From Desulfosudis oleivorans (GTDB lineage Bacteria > Desulfobacterota > Desulfobacteria > Desulfobacterales > SURF-7): a stretch of DNA of 64,000 bases. The translations under genes were made by a program, and so were the position numbers. Every line of letters starts with the position of its first letter. Within the stretch, counting starts at the first letter, position 1. The notes below the pieces were generated by a model. It was given only the letters and a program-made list of their open reading frames with translations, was not told where the DNA came from and ran no database searches. This document shows, piece by piece, positions 37,679 to 45,800 of the stretch. The stretch is taken from contig DYJD01000029.1 of assembly GCA_020723325.1 (NCBI GenBank), forward strand, positions 30,095-94,094, given 5' to 3'.

Positions 37679-37930
37679 TCAATCAATGTCTATCAATGTC
37701 CCATTTTCTATCTGCCAGCGCACAATTTCATCAGAAATGTATTTTTCGATATCCTGCCGGCGAACCCGAACGCTCTTGATATGGATCTTCACCCCAGGCA
37801 GACGGCCGGTTTTAATCATCCGCCGGACGGTCATAGGGTCAACTCCTCCTAACATTTCCGCCGCCTCTTTGAGATTCAGCAGGCTTTTTCCAGTTGGTTT
37901 CTTTTCTGCCTTCTTCTTTGAATCGTCCAC
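37679..37930 (-). CDS. AlpA-like helix-turn-helix excisionase/regulator
   Basis: 83 residues from the GTG at 37930, placed 6 nt after AGGAGG; a GTG at 37936 overlaps that site. The MerR-like HTH_17 pattern is visible: LLNLKEAAEMLGGVDPMTVRRMIKTGRLPG followed by a wing KIHIKSVRVRRQDIEKY. Such proteins act as excisionase or transcription regulator in satellites. Confidence 0.8.
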   Translation of the reverse strand: MDDSKKKAEKKPTGKSLLNLKEAAEMLGGVDPMTVRRMIKTGRLPGVKIHIKSVRVRRQDIEKYISDEIVRWQIENGTLIDID

Positions 37931-37939
37931 AGCCACCTC

Positions 37940-38185
37940 CTATTTGTTGTAAAAGACAAACAAACCCTCAATAAAAACGCCTTCAGTACACACCATTGGA
38001 CGCTGAAAATCGTCGCAGCCGTATGTCCATTTGCTTCTGTGAACTCCACCAGGTGAGCCACACACGCCCCAGACCGGCCGGATTTTGGAAAACCGGTCAG
38101 GATGCCAATAAGAACAATTTCCACAGGTCAGCCGGACATCATTCCGCATGGAGTCCATTTTTGGCCTTGTTTTTTTATGCTTCAC
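37940..38185 (-). CDS. Small zinc-ribbon-like protein
   Basis: About 81 residues from a GTG at 38185 (GGGGGGG upstream); ATGs at 38158 and 38149 are alternatives. LTCGNCSYW, WGVCGSP and YGCDDF supply four cysteines in a ribbon-like spacing. It lies next to the candidate origin. Function unknown. Confidence 0.55.
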   Translation of the reverse strand: MKHKKTRPKMDSMRNDVRLTCGNCSYWHPDRFSKIRPVWGVCGSPGGVHRSKWTYGCDDFQRPMVCTEGVFIEGLFVFYNK

Positions 38186-38249
38186 TTGGCGCCCCCCCCA
38201 CATCAATCCAAAGGAAAACATCTTCCCGCAAATTCGACTTAAGATTATT

Positions 38250-38530
38250 TTACGGGATTTACGGGATAGATAAAAAACCATCCTCCTGTAAATCCTCCCT
38301 TAAACAATTATTTGAATTAATTTATATTTTTATCTTACGGGATTTACGGGAAGATAATTCTATTAAACGAGAAAAAACTAGTTTAAAAAAATATATATAG
38401 AAACACTATATAAAAGATATAAAACCCTCCCATTATCCCAACTTTTTTACCATTATTATTAAAAATTAATATGTTATATGATCCCGTTTTTACAGGAGGA
38501 TAGGGAGGATTGAAAAACCATCCTCCAACA
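38250..38530. other. Candidate replication origin with iterons
   Basis: AT-rich gap of about 365 bp between 38185 and 38551. It has two copies of TTACGGGATTTACGGGA (38250-38266, 38335-38351), each itself two TTACGGGA units. AAAAACCATCCTCC occurs at 38273-38286 and 38513-38526, and the inverted form GGAGGATAGGGAGGAT at 38494-38510. It lies beside the helicase gene, as satellite origins do. Confidence 0.6.
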
Positions 38531-38550
38531 TATATCACGTTGCAATATTA

Positions 38551-40128
38551 TCACAATAGCCTGATTCCTAAATAAAAAATTGAATTATTTTTTACTTTTT
38601 CAAAACGCCTGGTCATCAACTTGCCCCACCACTTCTTACTGGGAATTCTTTTTGAAATATTTTCTTCCCACCAGGCCTCAAAAGACGTCATAAGTTCAGA
38701 CGCTGATGTCCGTATTGACATATCGTCTTTATCGACGAAACAACACTCATCAAGCCAGTCTGCGAGGCTGTCTTCTTCCCTTTGATATTCCGCTGTTGCC
38801 GTTGTTACAGAATTGGGTGGGGTAAGTCCCTCCAACTGATACAGAAGGCATCCCCTCACCATCCATGCTAAAATTCCTGGATATTCTTCTTTCAATTTTT
38901 CGGGTAGGTCCTTGTCCGCTCTTCGCTCATTGGGAGAAGTAGGCTCTCGGTCAACAAAAGATAGAGCGAATGGTATAAGAAGAATTCGCTCCCAGAATGC
39001 AAAGTCGTCAGGGGGAGCTGATGGCTTGTAATTCGATAATAAAAATAGAGTGTGTGATGGGATGAAGTTCGTATTGTATTTGTCGTGAGGGTTACGCGCA
39101 CATAGAACATCATTCCCTGTAAACCATTTGACCTTTGATGGCGATATGCGGCATCCGTTATCGGTCTCTGAGGCGAAAATGATCCGTTCCCCCTTCAAAG
39201 CCATAATTTCCGGCGAAGGTGCGTTGCTCGGTTTCGGCGTTTTTTGATCAAGAAGCATTTCTGAAGGGACTACGCCGGCAAGAGGCCCCAAAACTTTCAT
39301 AATGAATCTCGTAACGAGAGACTTGCCGTTGCGGCCGATTCCGTATAACAAAATCAAAACGGCCTGAAGTACCACGCCGATCAGCGCCATACCAATCACG
39401 ATTTGAAAAAAACGGACAAGTTTATCATCTGAATCAAACATTTCATGGATAGTTTTTTCCCAGACAGGGCATGGTGCATCAATTCCAGCCCATTCAATTT
39501 CGCTGGCCTTCAATAAGTAGTCCAATGGATTACCGTCTTTGCAATCCCCAGTCTTGAGGTTCACGACTCCATTTTTCACGGGGAGTAAGTAGGGCTTTTG
39601 GTCTATGTAGTCGCCGCATATAGATAAGGAATTCTGGCAAGTGTGCGCCCATAGAAGGCAGGCACTACGGCGCTTGTATCCCCGCAAAGAATAAACACGC
39701 TGCCCGAGGTCTTTTTCAAGTTGTTTTAAGGTTCCTATTTGCGGATCACCATCGGGAAGACTATTGATCTCATTTCGAACCGCTTTGCGTTCTTTTTGAT
39801 ATAGATCCGCTACGCCCTCAACAGCTATTAACGCTTTATCGAAGATATCTATTTCCCAGTGATGACCCTGCCAAACCATCCATTCACCGGAAGATTTATT
39901 GTAGACAAATTTTCCCCGATACAATTCAGCAAAAAGCATTCCATCGCCAAGCTCATTACTATACAGACATGAGCGCACAAAGCTGGGTGAAATTGTTCCA
40001 TCAGTTTCTTTTTCCGGATGGGAGCCGCAATTTCCACCCAAACCTATGCAGTCTTGGTCCTCTTTTCTTTTCCTGGATTCGACCTTTTCTTTAATGCTTA
40101 CAATTTTGTTGTCGGAATTATCATTCAT
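38551..40128 (-). CDS. SF3 helicase, P4/D5 primase-helicase family
   Basis: 525 residues from the ATG at 40128 (AAGG 6 nt upstream). An N-terminal D5_N-type domain (about 50-250) is followed by the SF3 AAA+ core: Walker A YGIGRNGKSLV, Walker B GERIIFASETD, motif C TLFLLSNYKP, and an arginine-finger region FWERILLIPF. It should unwind the element origin as a hexamer with the separate primase. A 188-bp part coding residues about 293-348 (Walker B region) is duplicated at 40634-40821. Confidence 0.92.
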   Translation of the reverse strand: MNDNSDNKIVSIKEKVESRKRKEDQDCIGLGGNCGSHPEKETDGTISPSFVRSCLYSNELGDGMLFAELYRGKFVYNKSSGEWMVWQGHHWEIDIFDKALIAVEGVADLYQKERKAVRNEINSLPDGDPQIGTLKQLEKDLGQRVYSLRGYKRRSACLLWAHTCQNSLSICGDYIDQKPYLLPVKNGVVNLKTGDCKDGNPLDYLLKASEIEWAGIDAPCPVWEKTIHEMFDSDDKLVRFFQIVIGMALIGVVLQAVLILLYGIGRNGKSLVTRFIMKVLGPLAGVVPSEMLLDQKTPKPSNAPSPEIMALKGERIIFASETDNGCRISPSKVKWFTGNDVLCARNPHDKYNTNFIPSHTLFLLSNYKPSAPPDDFAFWERILLIPFALSFVDREPTSPNERRADKDLPEKLKEEYPGILAWMVRGCLLYQLEGLTPPNSVTTATAEYQREEDSLADWLDECCFVDKDDMSIRTSASELMTSFEAWWEENISKRIPSKKWWGKLMTRRFEKVKNNSIFYLGIRLL

Positions 40129-40340
40129 CCTGTAACCTTGGGCCTGCGATTTTGCGATATCGCGAAAAAATGCCATGTATTTTCAATGGCTTTCCGTTTT
40201 CCGTTCCATTCTGGATTTTTAACTGCGGCCGAGAGCCGGGCTTGCTGAAACCGTATCCCCATAGGATCAAGGAAGGACCCGCTACCATTCCGCCCCATCC
40301 AGCCACTATGAACAGGCTGGATGATATTAACCCAGGACAA
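40125..40340 (-). CDS. Small protein coupled to helicase, possible
   Basis: 71 residues from a TTG at 40340 (AAAGG upstream). Its stop overlaps the helicase start as ATGA, the classic arrangement for translational coupling. Basic, no known domain. Another frame (40121-40369) overlaps it, and neither has independent support. Confidence 0.4.
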   Translation of the reverse strand: MSWVNIIQPVHSGWMGRNGSGSFLDPMGIRFQQARLSAAVKNPEWNGKRKAIENTWHFFAISQNRRPKVTG

Positions 40341-40385
40341 TATAGACCTTTGGCCAGTATGGATTTCATAGGGGTTCAGGGGATT

Positions 40386-40616
40386 TTATCTGTTTTTATT
40401 TCTTTGTAACCAGGCGTCGACCTTATCGGGAATAAACAGATTGTATTTGCCCGCCTTTATGTGTGGGACTGCGTCCGGACCTTTTTGGCGTGTTTGTTGG
40501 TACCACCACGAAACGGGAAGTTTTGTCCGTTGGGATAACTCCGCCATGTTTTCGTAGACAACTTTATACTTGCCGTCTTCTTTTGCTATCTCGATATTTT
40601 GGTTGTTATCGGGCAT
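40386..40616 (-). CDS. AlpA-like DNA-binding protein
   Basis: 76 residues; AAGGAGACTTATCA precedes the ATG. The HTH pattern MAELSQRTKLPVSWWYQQTRQKGPDAVPHIKAGKY with LFIPDKVDAWL is a MerR-like excisionase fold. Its first codons and ribosome site are duplicated just upstream in the chimeric minigene (40646-40837). Confidence 0.8.
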   Translation of the reverse strand: MPDNNQNIEIAKEDGKYKVVYENMAELSQRTKLPVSWWYQQTRQKGPDAVPHIKAGKYNLFIPDKVDAWLQRNKNR

Positions 40617-40633
40617 TGATAAGTCTCCTTTGT

Positions 40634-40821
40634 GAAGTTTGTATCTTATTTGTCGTGAGGGTTACGCGCACATAGGACATCATTCCCTGTAAGCCATTTG
40701 ACCTCTAATGGCGATATGCGACATCCGTTATCGGTCTCCGATGCGAAAACAATCCGTCCCCCCTTCAAAGCCATAATTTCCGGCGAAGGTGCGTTGCTCG
40801 GTTTCGGCGTTTTTTGATCAA
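40634..40821. repeat. 188-bp duplicated helicase segment
   Basis: Matches 39064-39251 without gaps at roughly 92% identity by eye. Differences are scattered, several changing residues (GERIIF to GGRIVF, SPSKV to SPLEV). Confidence 0.9.
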
Positions 40822-40837
40822 ACTTGCCGTCTTCCAT
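40646..40837 (-). CDS. Chimeric minigene: HTH gene start fused to helicase Walker B segment
   Basis: 63 residues. Codons 1-5 (MEDGK) and the ribosome site CAAAGGAGATTTATCA copy the start of the HTH gene at 40616 with an in-frame loss of 11 codons. The other 58 residues copy the helicase from DQKTPKPSNAPSPEIMALKG to NPHDK, where a TAC to TAA change makes a stop. The intact start signals argue that it is translated. It could be a dominant-negative or decoy piece of the helicase, or a harmless recombination product. Confidence 0.65.
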   Translation of the reverse strand: MEDGKFDQKTPKPSNAPSPEIMALKGGRIVFASETDNGCRISPLEVKWLTGNDVLCARNPHDK

Positions 40838-40856
40838 TGATAAATCTCCTTTGTTT

Positions 40857-40892
40857 TAAAATAAAAAAAGCCAGTAGTATTAACTACTGGCT
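40857..40892 (-). terminator. Rho-independent terminator after the cargo gene
   Basis: AGCCAGTAGT and ACTACTGGCT arms (40869-40878, 40883-40892, loop ATTA) are followed on the minus strand by a T run. It ends the transcript of the gene at 40993-41874. Confidence 0.85.
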
Positions 40893-40992
40893 AATGGTAT
40901 CAAAAAAATTTCAAATTACTACAGAAGATAAGGGTAATTCTCTTATTTCAAGATAGCGGGAAATAAGGGGAAATCCATTATTTTACGCAAAA

Positions 40993-41874
40993 TCAATAAA
41001 TACCTGGAAAAACTCCGTTTCGTACATTTTCAATAATTGCTTTTGCTTTCTTGTAATCGGATTGAAATTGATCGTGAACATATTTTTTCATATCTTTTTC
41101 AAGAAGGCCTTCCCGCTGAGCTTCAGTTCCCATCTCTTTTATTATGTCGTTTATATTGATTTTTTTTATAAACCGATCATAAACTTCCAAATATCTCTTT
41201 AACTCATCAACTCTTATCCTATTTAGACTATCGATTTTTAGTTCATTTTCCATTCCACAAATCACTGCATATGAAAAAAGATTTTTGTTTAATATCAAGA
41301 AACTATCATCAGAATTTTTCGACCTTAATATTTTCGACGCTTTATTTTTAAGATCGGCTTTGACTAACAAGAAAAATTGTAACATCGAAGCATTATTCTG
41401 ATTTGACTTCTTTTGGCGTATTTCAGACACCCTTTTTTTTAGTTCATCAAAATCAGCGATAAAGGGATCAATTACAAGAAAATCATCTGGTGGGTTACGA
41501 TCATTATTTGTTTGAAATTTCTCTATAAATTCTGATATTGAGTAAATACCCGGATGATCTTTTTTGATCAAATCTTTTTCTATGCTTTTGCCAGTGATTA
41601 TATATTTTTCCCACCACTCATCAAAAAAGGAATCAATATCGTTCTTACAGTTTTCCCCCCAATTTATTTCCCCGATGGCAAACCGATAGCTATTACCCAA
41701 GAAAGAATCTGATCCCAACAGTTCTATTGCATCGGGGCTATCAATTCTGATCAAATCGTTACCCCTTGATGCTATAATTTTTGAAAATATTAAACAAAAA
41801 TTATTCCATCCATCGAACCTTCTAAGGTATTTCCACCATAATTTGTAATATTCTTTTTCATCCCTTTTTGACAT
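40993..41874 (-). CDS. AT-rich cargo protein of unknown function
   Basis: 293 residues, Lys/Asn/Ile-rich, with base composition visibly lower in GC than the rest of the element. It has its own terminator, so it is a separate unit at the attR end, the usual place for satellite cargo such as anti-phage genes. Features seen: an aromatic N-terminus (EYYKLWWKYLRRFDGW), a central DDFLVIDPFIADFDELKKRV and a long helical C-terminus. I recognise no catalytic motif. A defence function is only a guess from position. Confidence 0.75.
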   Translation of the reverse strand: MSKRDEKEYYKLWWKYLRRFDGWNNFCLIFSKIIASRGNDLIRIDSPDAIELLGSDSFLGNSYRFAIGEINWGENCKNDIDSFFDEWWEKYIITGKSIEKDLIKKDHPGIYSISEFIEKFQTNNDRNPPDDFLVIDPFIADFDELKKRVSEIRQKKSNQNNASMLQFFLLVKADLKNKASKILRSKNSDDSFLILNKNLFSYAVICGMENELKIDSLNRIRVDELKRYLEVYDRFIKKININDIIKEMGTEAQREGLLEKDMKKYVHDQFQSDYKKAKAIIENVRNGVFPGIY

Positions 41875-41911
41875 GTAGCGCCTCCGTAGCGCTCCGGTTA
41901 AAAATCCAGGG

Positions 41912-41936
41912 AAGGCCAGCCCGGAAAGCTGGCCTT
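41912..41936. other. Leader hairpin before the cargo gene
   Basis: AAGGCCAGC / GCTGGCCTT, loop CCGGAAA, 38 bp before the cargo start. No T run on either strand, so more likely leader structure than terminator. Confidence 0.5.
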
Positions 41937-41980
41937 GTCGGGAGCTACCCTATCCCCGGAAAGCGAGAATCAATTAAAAC

Positions 41981-42003
41981 TTGGTCTCCATTTTGGTCTC
42001 CAT
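41981..42003. repeat. Tandem GGTCTCCATTT sites, right end
   Basis: TTGGTCTCCATTTTGGTCTC followed by CAT, two copies 12 bp apart, same orientation as 31544-31569. Confidence 0.65.
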
Positions 42004-42119
42004 AATGTCAAAAAACATTAAAAAAAGTCAAACAGCATTAAAAAACGATGAATCAATTTTTCTTGTTATTATTGTTTGTTATTGTTTGATTGTAATTTTT
42101 TATAATAATTTCAATCACT

Positions 42120-42171
42120 CTACGAATCCGTTGGTCGGGGGTTCGAATCCCTCCGGGCGCGCCAATAAAAT
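42120..42171 (+). repeat. attR, 52-bp direct repeat
   Basis: Identical to attL. It carries only the 3' half of tRNA-Arg, so it is not a second tRNA gene. Confidence 0.95.
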
Positions 42172-42173
42172 AA

Positions 42174-42208
42174 AAGGTTTACAACGAATCAGTTGTAAGC
42201 CTTTTTTA
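42174..42208 (+). terminator. Ancestral tRNA-Arg terminator beyond attR
   Basis: AAGGTTTACAAC and GTTGTAAGCCTT arms with one wobble pair, then TTTT. In the empty site this would directly follow the tRNA. Confidence 0.7.
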
Positions 42209-42309
42209 GTTTTTGAGAATTTTTCCCCATTTTGTCCCCACTTTTCTAGGTCTTAAAATTAAATCATGGGTAAAGATACAGGATATTAATTTCAAGCTTT
42301 TTGGAATCA

Positions 42310-42412
42310 GCTATCGCTATTTTCGCTAATCTGCTAAAGTCCAATATTCTAGGATATAAAAAAAAATAATTTTGGTGACGGTCGCTACCGCTATTTTTGC
42401 TATTCTGCTAAA
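42310..42412. repeat. 29-bp direct repeat pair
   Basis: GCTATCGCTATTTTCGCTAA followed by TCTGCTAAA (42310-42338), and GCTACCGCTATTTTTGCTAT followed by TCTGCTAAA (42384-42412), 74 bp apart, just before the HTH frame. Confidence 0.75.
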
Positions 42413-42417
42413 AAGGA

Positions 42418-42648
42418 ATGGCTCGGAATACGCAAAAAAGGGTCAACCGCAAGATATTCGAGCTTTGGATGGCGTGCCATACACAACAGGAAATTGCCGA
42501 ATTTGTTGGTGTTCATAAAGATACGATTAACGAAATTTGTCGGAATTTGGCAGACCTGCCTGAATCCGACAAGGCCGCCGCCGAGCACGCAATAAAAAAC
42601 CCGGCCATTGCTGACCGGGTCACATGGGGCCGGAACAAGGGGTCCTGA
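42418..42648 (+). CDS. HTH fragment of a phage ParB/methylase-type protein
   Basis: 76 residues. WMACHTQQEIAEFVGVHKDTINEI is the helix-turn-helix found in the middle of long phage ParB-like/DNA methylase proteins. The short length, poor ribosome site and loss of the flanking domains suggest a remnant. It may be left from an older insertion at the same tRNA. Between 42648 and 42870 nothing is supported. Confidence 0.5.
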   Translation: MARNTQKRVNRKIFELWMACHTQQEIAEFVGVHKDTINEICRNLADLPESDKAAAEHAIKNPAIADRVTWGRNKGS

Positions 42649-42869
42649 TCATCAACCGATGGATTCAAATTTATCTCATGTCCTTAACCCTTTTCCATCC
42701 AGCTTGTTCAAGCTTCCCAAACACTACCACCATATATCGCACATAGAGAATGTTGACACGCAATCAACTTGCGCCTATATTATTCTTCAGAAAAAGCAAG
42801 GTCTTATCCTTATCCTTCGAAAGTTTAGCCTTAAGCTAAGCCTCTATAATGAAAATTTATGGGGGAAAA

Positions 42870-45800
42870 ATGAACCGCAAAAGAACAAACGTCACCGACA
42901 AGATTACAGGCCTGATTTTAAGTGTTGTTCTTCATCTTGTGGCGCTGGCGCTTTTAATACATATACCACTTTTCCCCGACATTTCTCATTCCCCGAACAA
43001 AAAAGAAGCGTTGCGTCCCTATCCGTCTGGAGGAACTGTTTCGTCATCAAAAACCCGGTTGTCGTCTCCATCAGCCTCCGTGCCTTTTTTTTCTGAGCTG
43101 CCGCTTTCCTGGGGATCACCCGTCTTTTCCAGGGAAAAGCTAGGGCCTGAGATTGCGACCCTGCGGGGCAAGATGCTTAACGTCCATGCAAATCGTTCCT
43201 CTTTTTCCCTGCATCCTCCTGACTTTGTACCCTATATACCTCCAGCCGTGAACGAGTTGGCCATTGATCCCGACCAGGATGTTCTTAAGCGAAGCAAGCC
43301 GGCCGATTATACCAGGGAGGAACTGGATCTCCGTAAACGTCTCTTTTATCGTTCCCTGGTCGAAGACCTGAGAGATTGCCGCATGGATCAAATACCCCTT
43401 GAAGAGGCGTTGCTGCGACTAAGTTATTTTCGCCTGCAGGATCAACTTTTGAACCAGAAACAAAAACCGGATTTCAGCTATGATGAGGTTCGAGATTTAT
43501 TGGGCCGCAAACTTGCGGCTGTCAGGCGCGAGGTGAATGAGGCAGGCCCTGATGCTTGGCCGGTCTCCCTGCTTCTATCCTATCGCAAGGACAAGATATA
43601 TGAAGAGAAGCGGGGGCACTCTCTGTTCAATTCAATATGGTATGATATTTACAACTGCCGAACCGGAACCGAGGAGCTGTTAATCTACTTCAGCCGTTAT
43701 CATCCGGAGTTGGAGCTGGCAACCGTGCGCGGCAGCGTTCTCAAATACGATGGTACCATCATGGGGCACATGGATCCTGCTGTTAAGCTCGACGGCAGAT
43801 GGATGGTGTTTAAAACAGTTTCAATGGATACTGCCCTCGTGGAGGAATACAAAACAGGAGAACTCTATGGGCTGGAAAAAATCGTACTTGATTATCTCCC
43901 TGAATTGGATAACGATTTTTGCCGCATAGCTGTGCCGCTTGCCCGAAATGGTGAAACACTTGATGGTGACCATGATTTGTATACGAAGAGCGATCATCAA
44001 CTGGCAGTAAAAGATAAAGTTCCGTCAATCCTTCTCTGGCGGGAGAATACACCATACACAGGACCTTTCAGGGTAATGGGCAGGGAAGACCGTATCCTCC
44101 ACGATATGATTGTTCGCTACCATCCTTTAAGCGTTGAACGGCGGCTGCTAAACGAAGATGACCCGTTTGCCGATCTGCTTTTTCATCTTCTGATGACCCC
44201 GCCAGGTGAACGACAGTCCTTGCTGGATCTTTATCTGCGAAAACGGGTCACCATTTATCCAGTTAAGTTTAAAAGGCCGCTTCGTCTGGCTGCATATCTT
44301 CCGGAATATGGCGATCTTCTTACTACCCTGGAGCAAAGGTCGGCGGGAACAGTGGAGATCTCCCCCGGTAATCTGATGCCCTTGTCGTATTTTGCCGGCC
44401 ATGATGAGTATCTTAGATTGAATCGTAAACGGATGGCACAACTTACCGATAAACCTTTAATCCCCGATAAACAGCTGTTACCCGATAAGGTAAAAGCTAT
44501 TCTGTTCTGGGCACCCCCCAAGGGGATTAGCGCTATTTTTCCACCGCCGTTGAAATATTCCGATATTATTGCCGGGCTTCTTGAGGATCGTTACGACCTT
44601 GCCGTTCCCTTGGAAATGGAGCGGGCTTCCCGGACACACAATACCTCTGCACGTAAAATTGCCATTCGGATGGCAAAATTGATAGATGCGCACTCCGAGG
44701 GACAGGACGCGCTTGAACAGCGGATCACCCTGCTGCGGACAGTATTGGCTCATAAGTCGGTGGATTTTACTGAAGGAAAAGTGCGGGCACGCCATGAAAT
44801 ACCCAGCGGCCTTTCCTTTGAGAATACCGTGACCGAGGGTGGTAGAAACGGGCTTTCTCCTGGATTTATCAAGGATATGATAGAACTGCTTGGAGAAACT
44901 GAAGCGGTTCAAGGTTTTAACCGATATCTTCAGCCTGTTTTTACAGCACAATCAGGTACTGATAAGATGATAGTACTGAGCCGGCAGAGAACGGCTGAGA
45001 TGCTGGGCTATTTTGACAGGTATCTTCTCGGACAAAAAAGCCGGGAGAAGCTTGTTCAGACCGCCTGGTATCTTTATAAAGACCAGCCTGATCTGGCAAT
45101 CCGGACCGGGGCGGCACAATTTCTTGTAAGCCAGAGGAAACTTGAACCTGCTCAGGCAAAAGAGGTTTACGGCGCTTATCTGGAACAAGCACCATTTGAT
45201 GTGCAAGAGCTTAGCTCCTTGCTGGCGACAGGGTTAGACAAGAAGCTGGCAGCTATACATCTCCAAAAAACAATAACCAAAGTTTCCCTTTCAGGGCTGA
45301 ACAGATGGGACCAACGCAGGCCGGGAAATGATAAAACCCCGCCGGAACTGCTCGCGCTTGATGAACTGATGCGTGCTGGCAGAATGCTTCACGATGATCA
45401 GGCACTCAGAAATATCGCCAAAAAGCACACCGACTTACTCGAGGATGTGTTCAAAGCGGGTATTTTGGATGGGAAACAGGATATCCCACATTATGCCAAT
45501 GGGCTGAATACCCTGTCCGCCCTGTCACGAAGCGGCATATTTCCGGATAAAACCATCTTTTCACATTTTGTGGCGTTTGGAGCCAATGATCCGGCAGCTT
45601 TTCTTTTTGCAAAACTGATGAGCGACTGGCTGGGACAGGATCACTATCGGAGCCTGCTTGCTGCGAAAGTTGCCTCTGAAAAAAGTGATTTTAATTTAGC
45701 TCTGAAATCTCTTGCCATTGCTCGTGCCAGAATAGAGCCCACTCAAATGACACTAAACACATTACCCCGTTATGACCTGATGGCTGAATATAAGACAAGC

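Larger units (their letters stand above)
31455..42171. mobile_element. Integrative element in tRNA-Arg (phage satellite-like)
   Basis: 10.7 kb bounded by 52-bp direct repeats, with the integrase next to attL. All genes are on the minus strand. Replication functions (CHC2/Toprim primase, SF3 helicase, iterons), AlpA-like regulators, small phage-type proteins and a prohead-protease-like gene are present. Terminase, portal, major capsid, tail and conjugation genes are absent. This fits a P4-like satellite or a replicative integrative plasmid. Confidence 0.88.

Noticed and set aside
38250..38530. CRISPR array
   Set aside because: Repeats are few, unevenly spaced and lie beside replication genes; no cas genes in the window.
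40634..40821. Helicase duplication as an assembly artefact
   Set aside because: The copy differs from the parent at scattered positions (about 8%), so it is a genuine diverged duplicate.
42120..42171. Second tRNA-Arg gene
   Set aside because: Only the 3' part from the anticodon loop is present; it is the attR copy.
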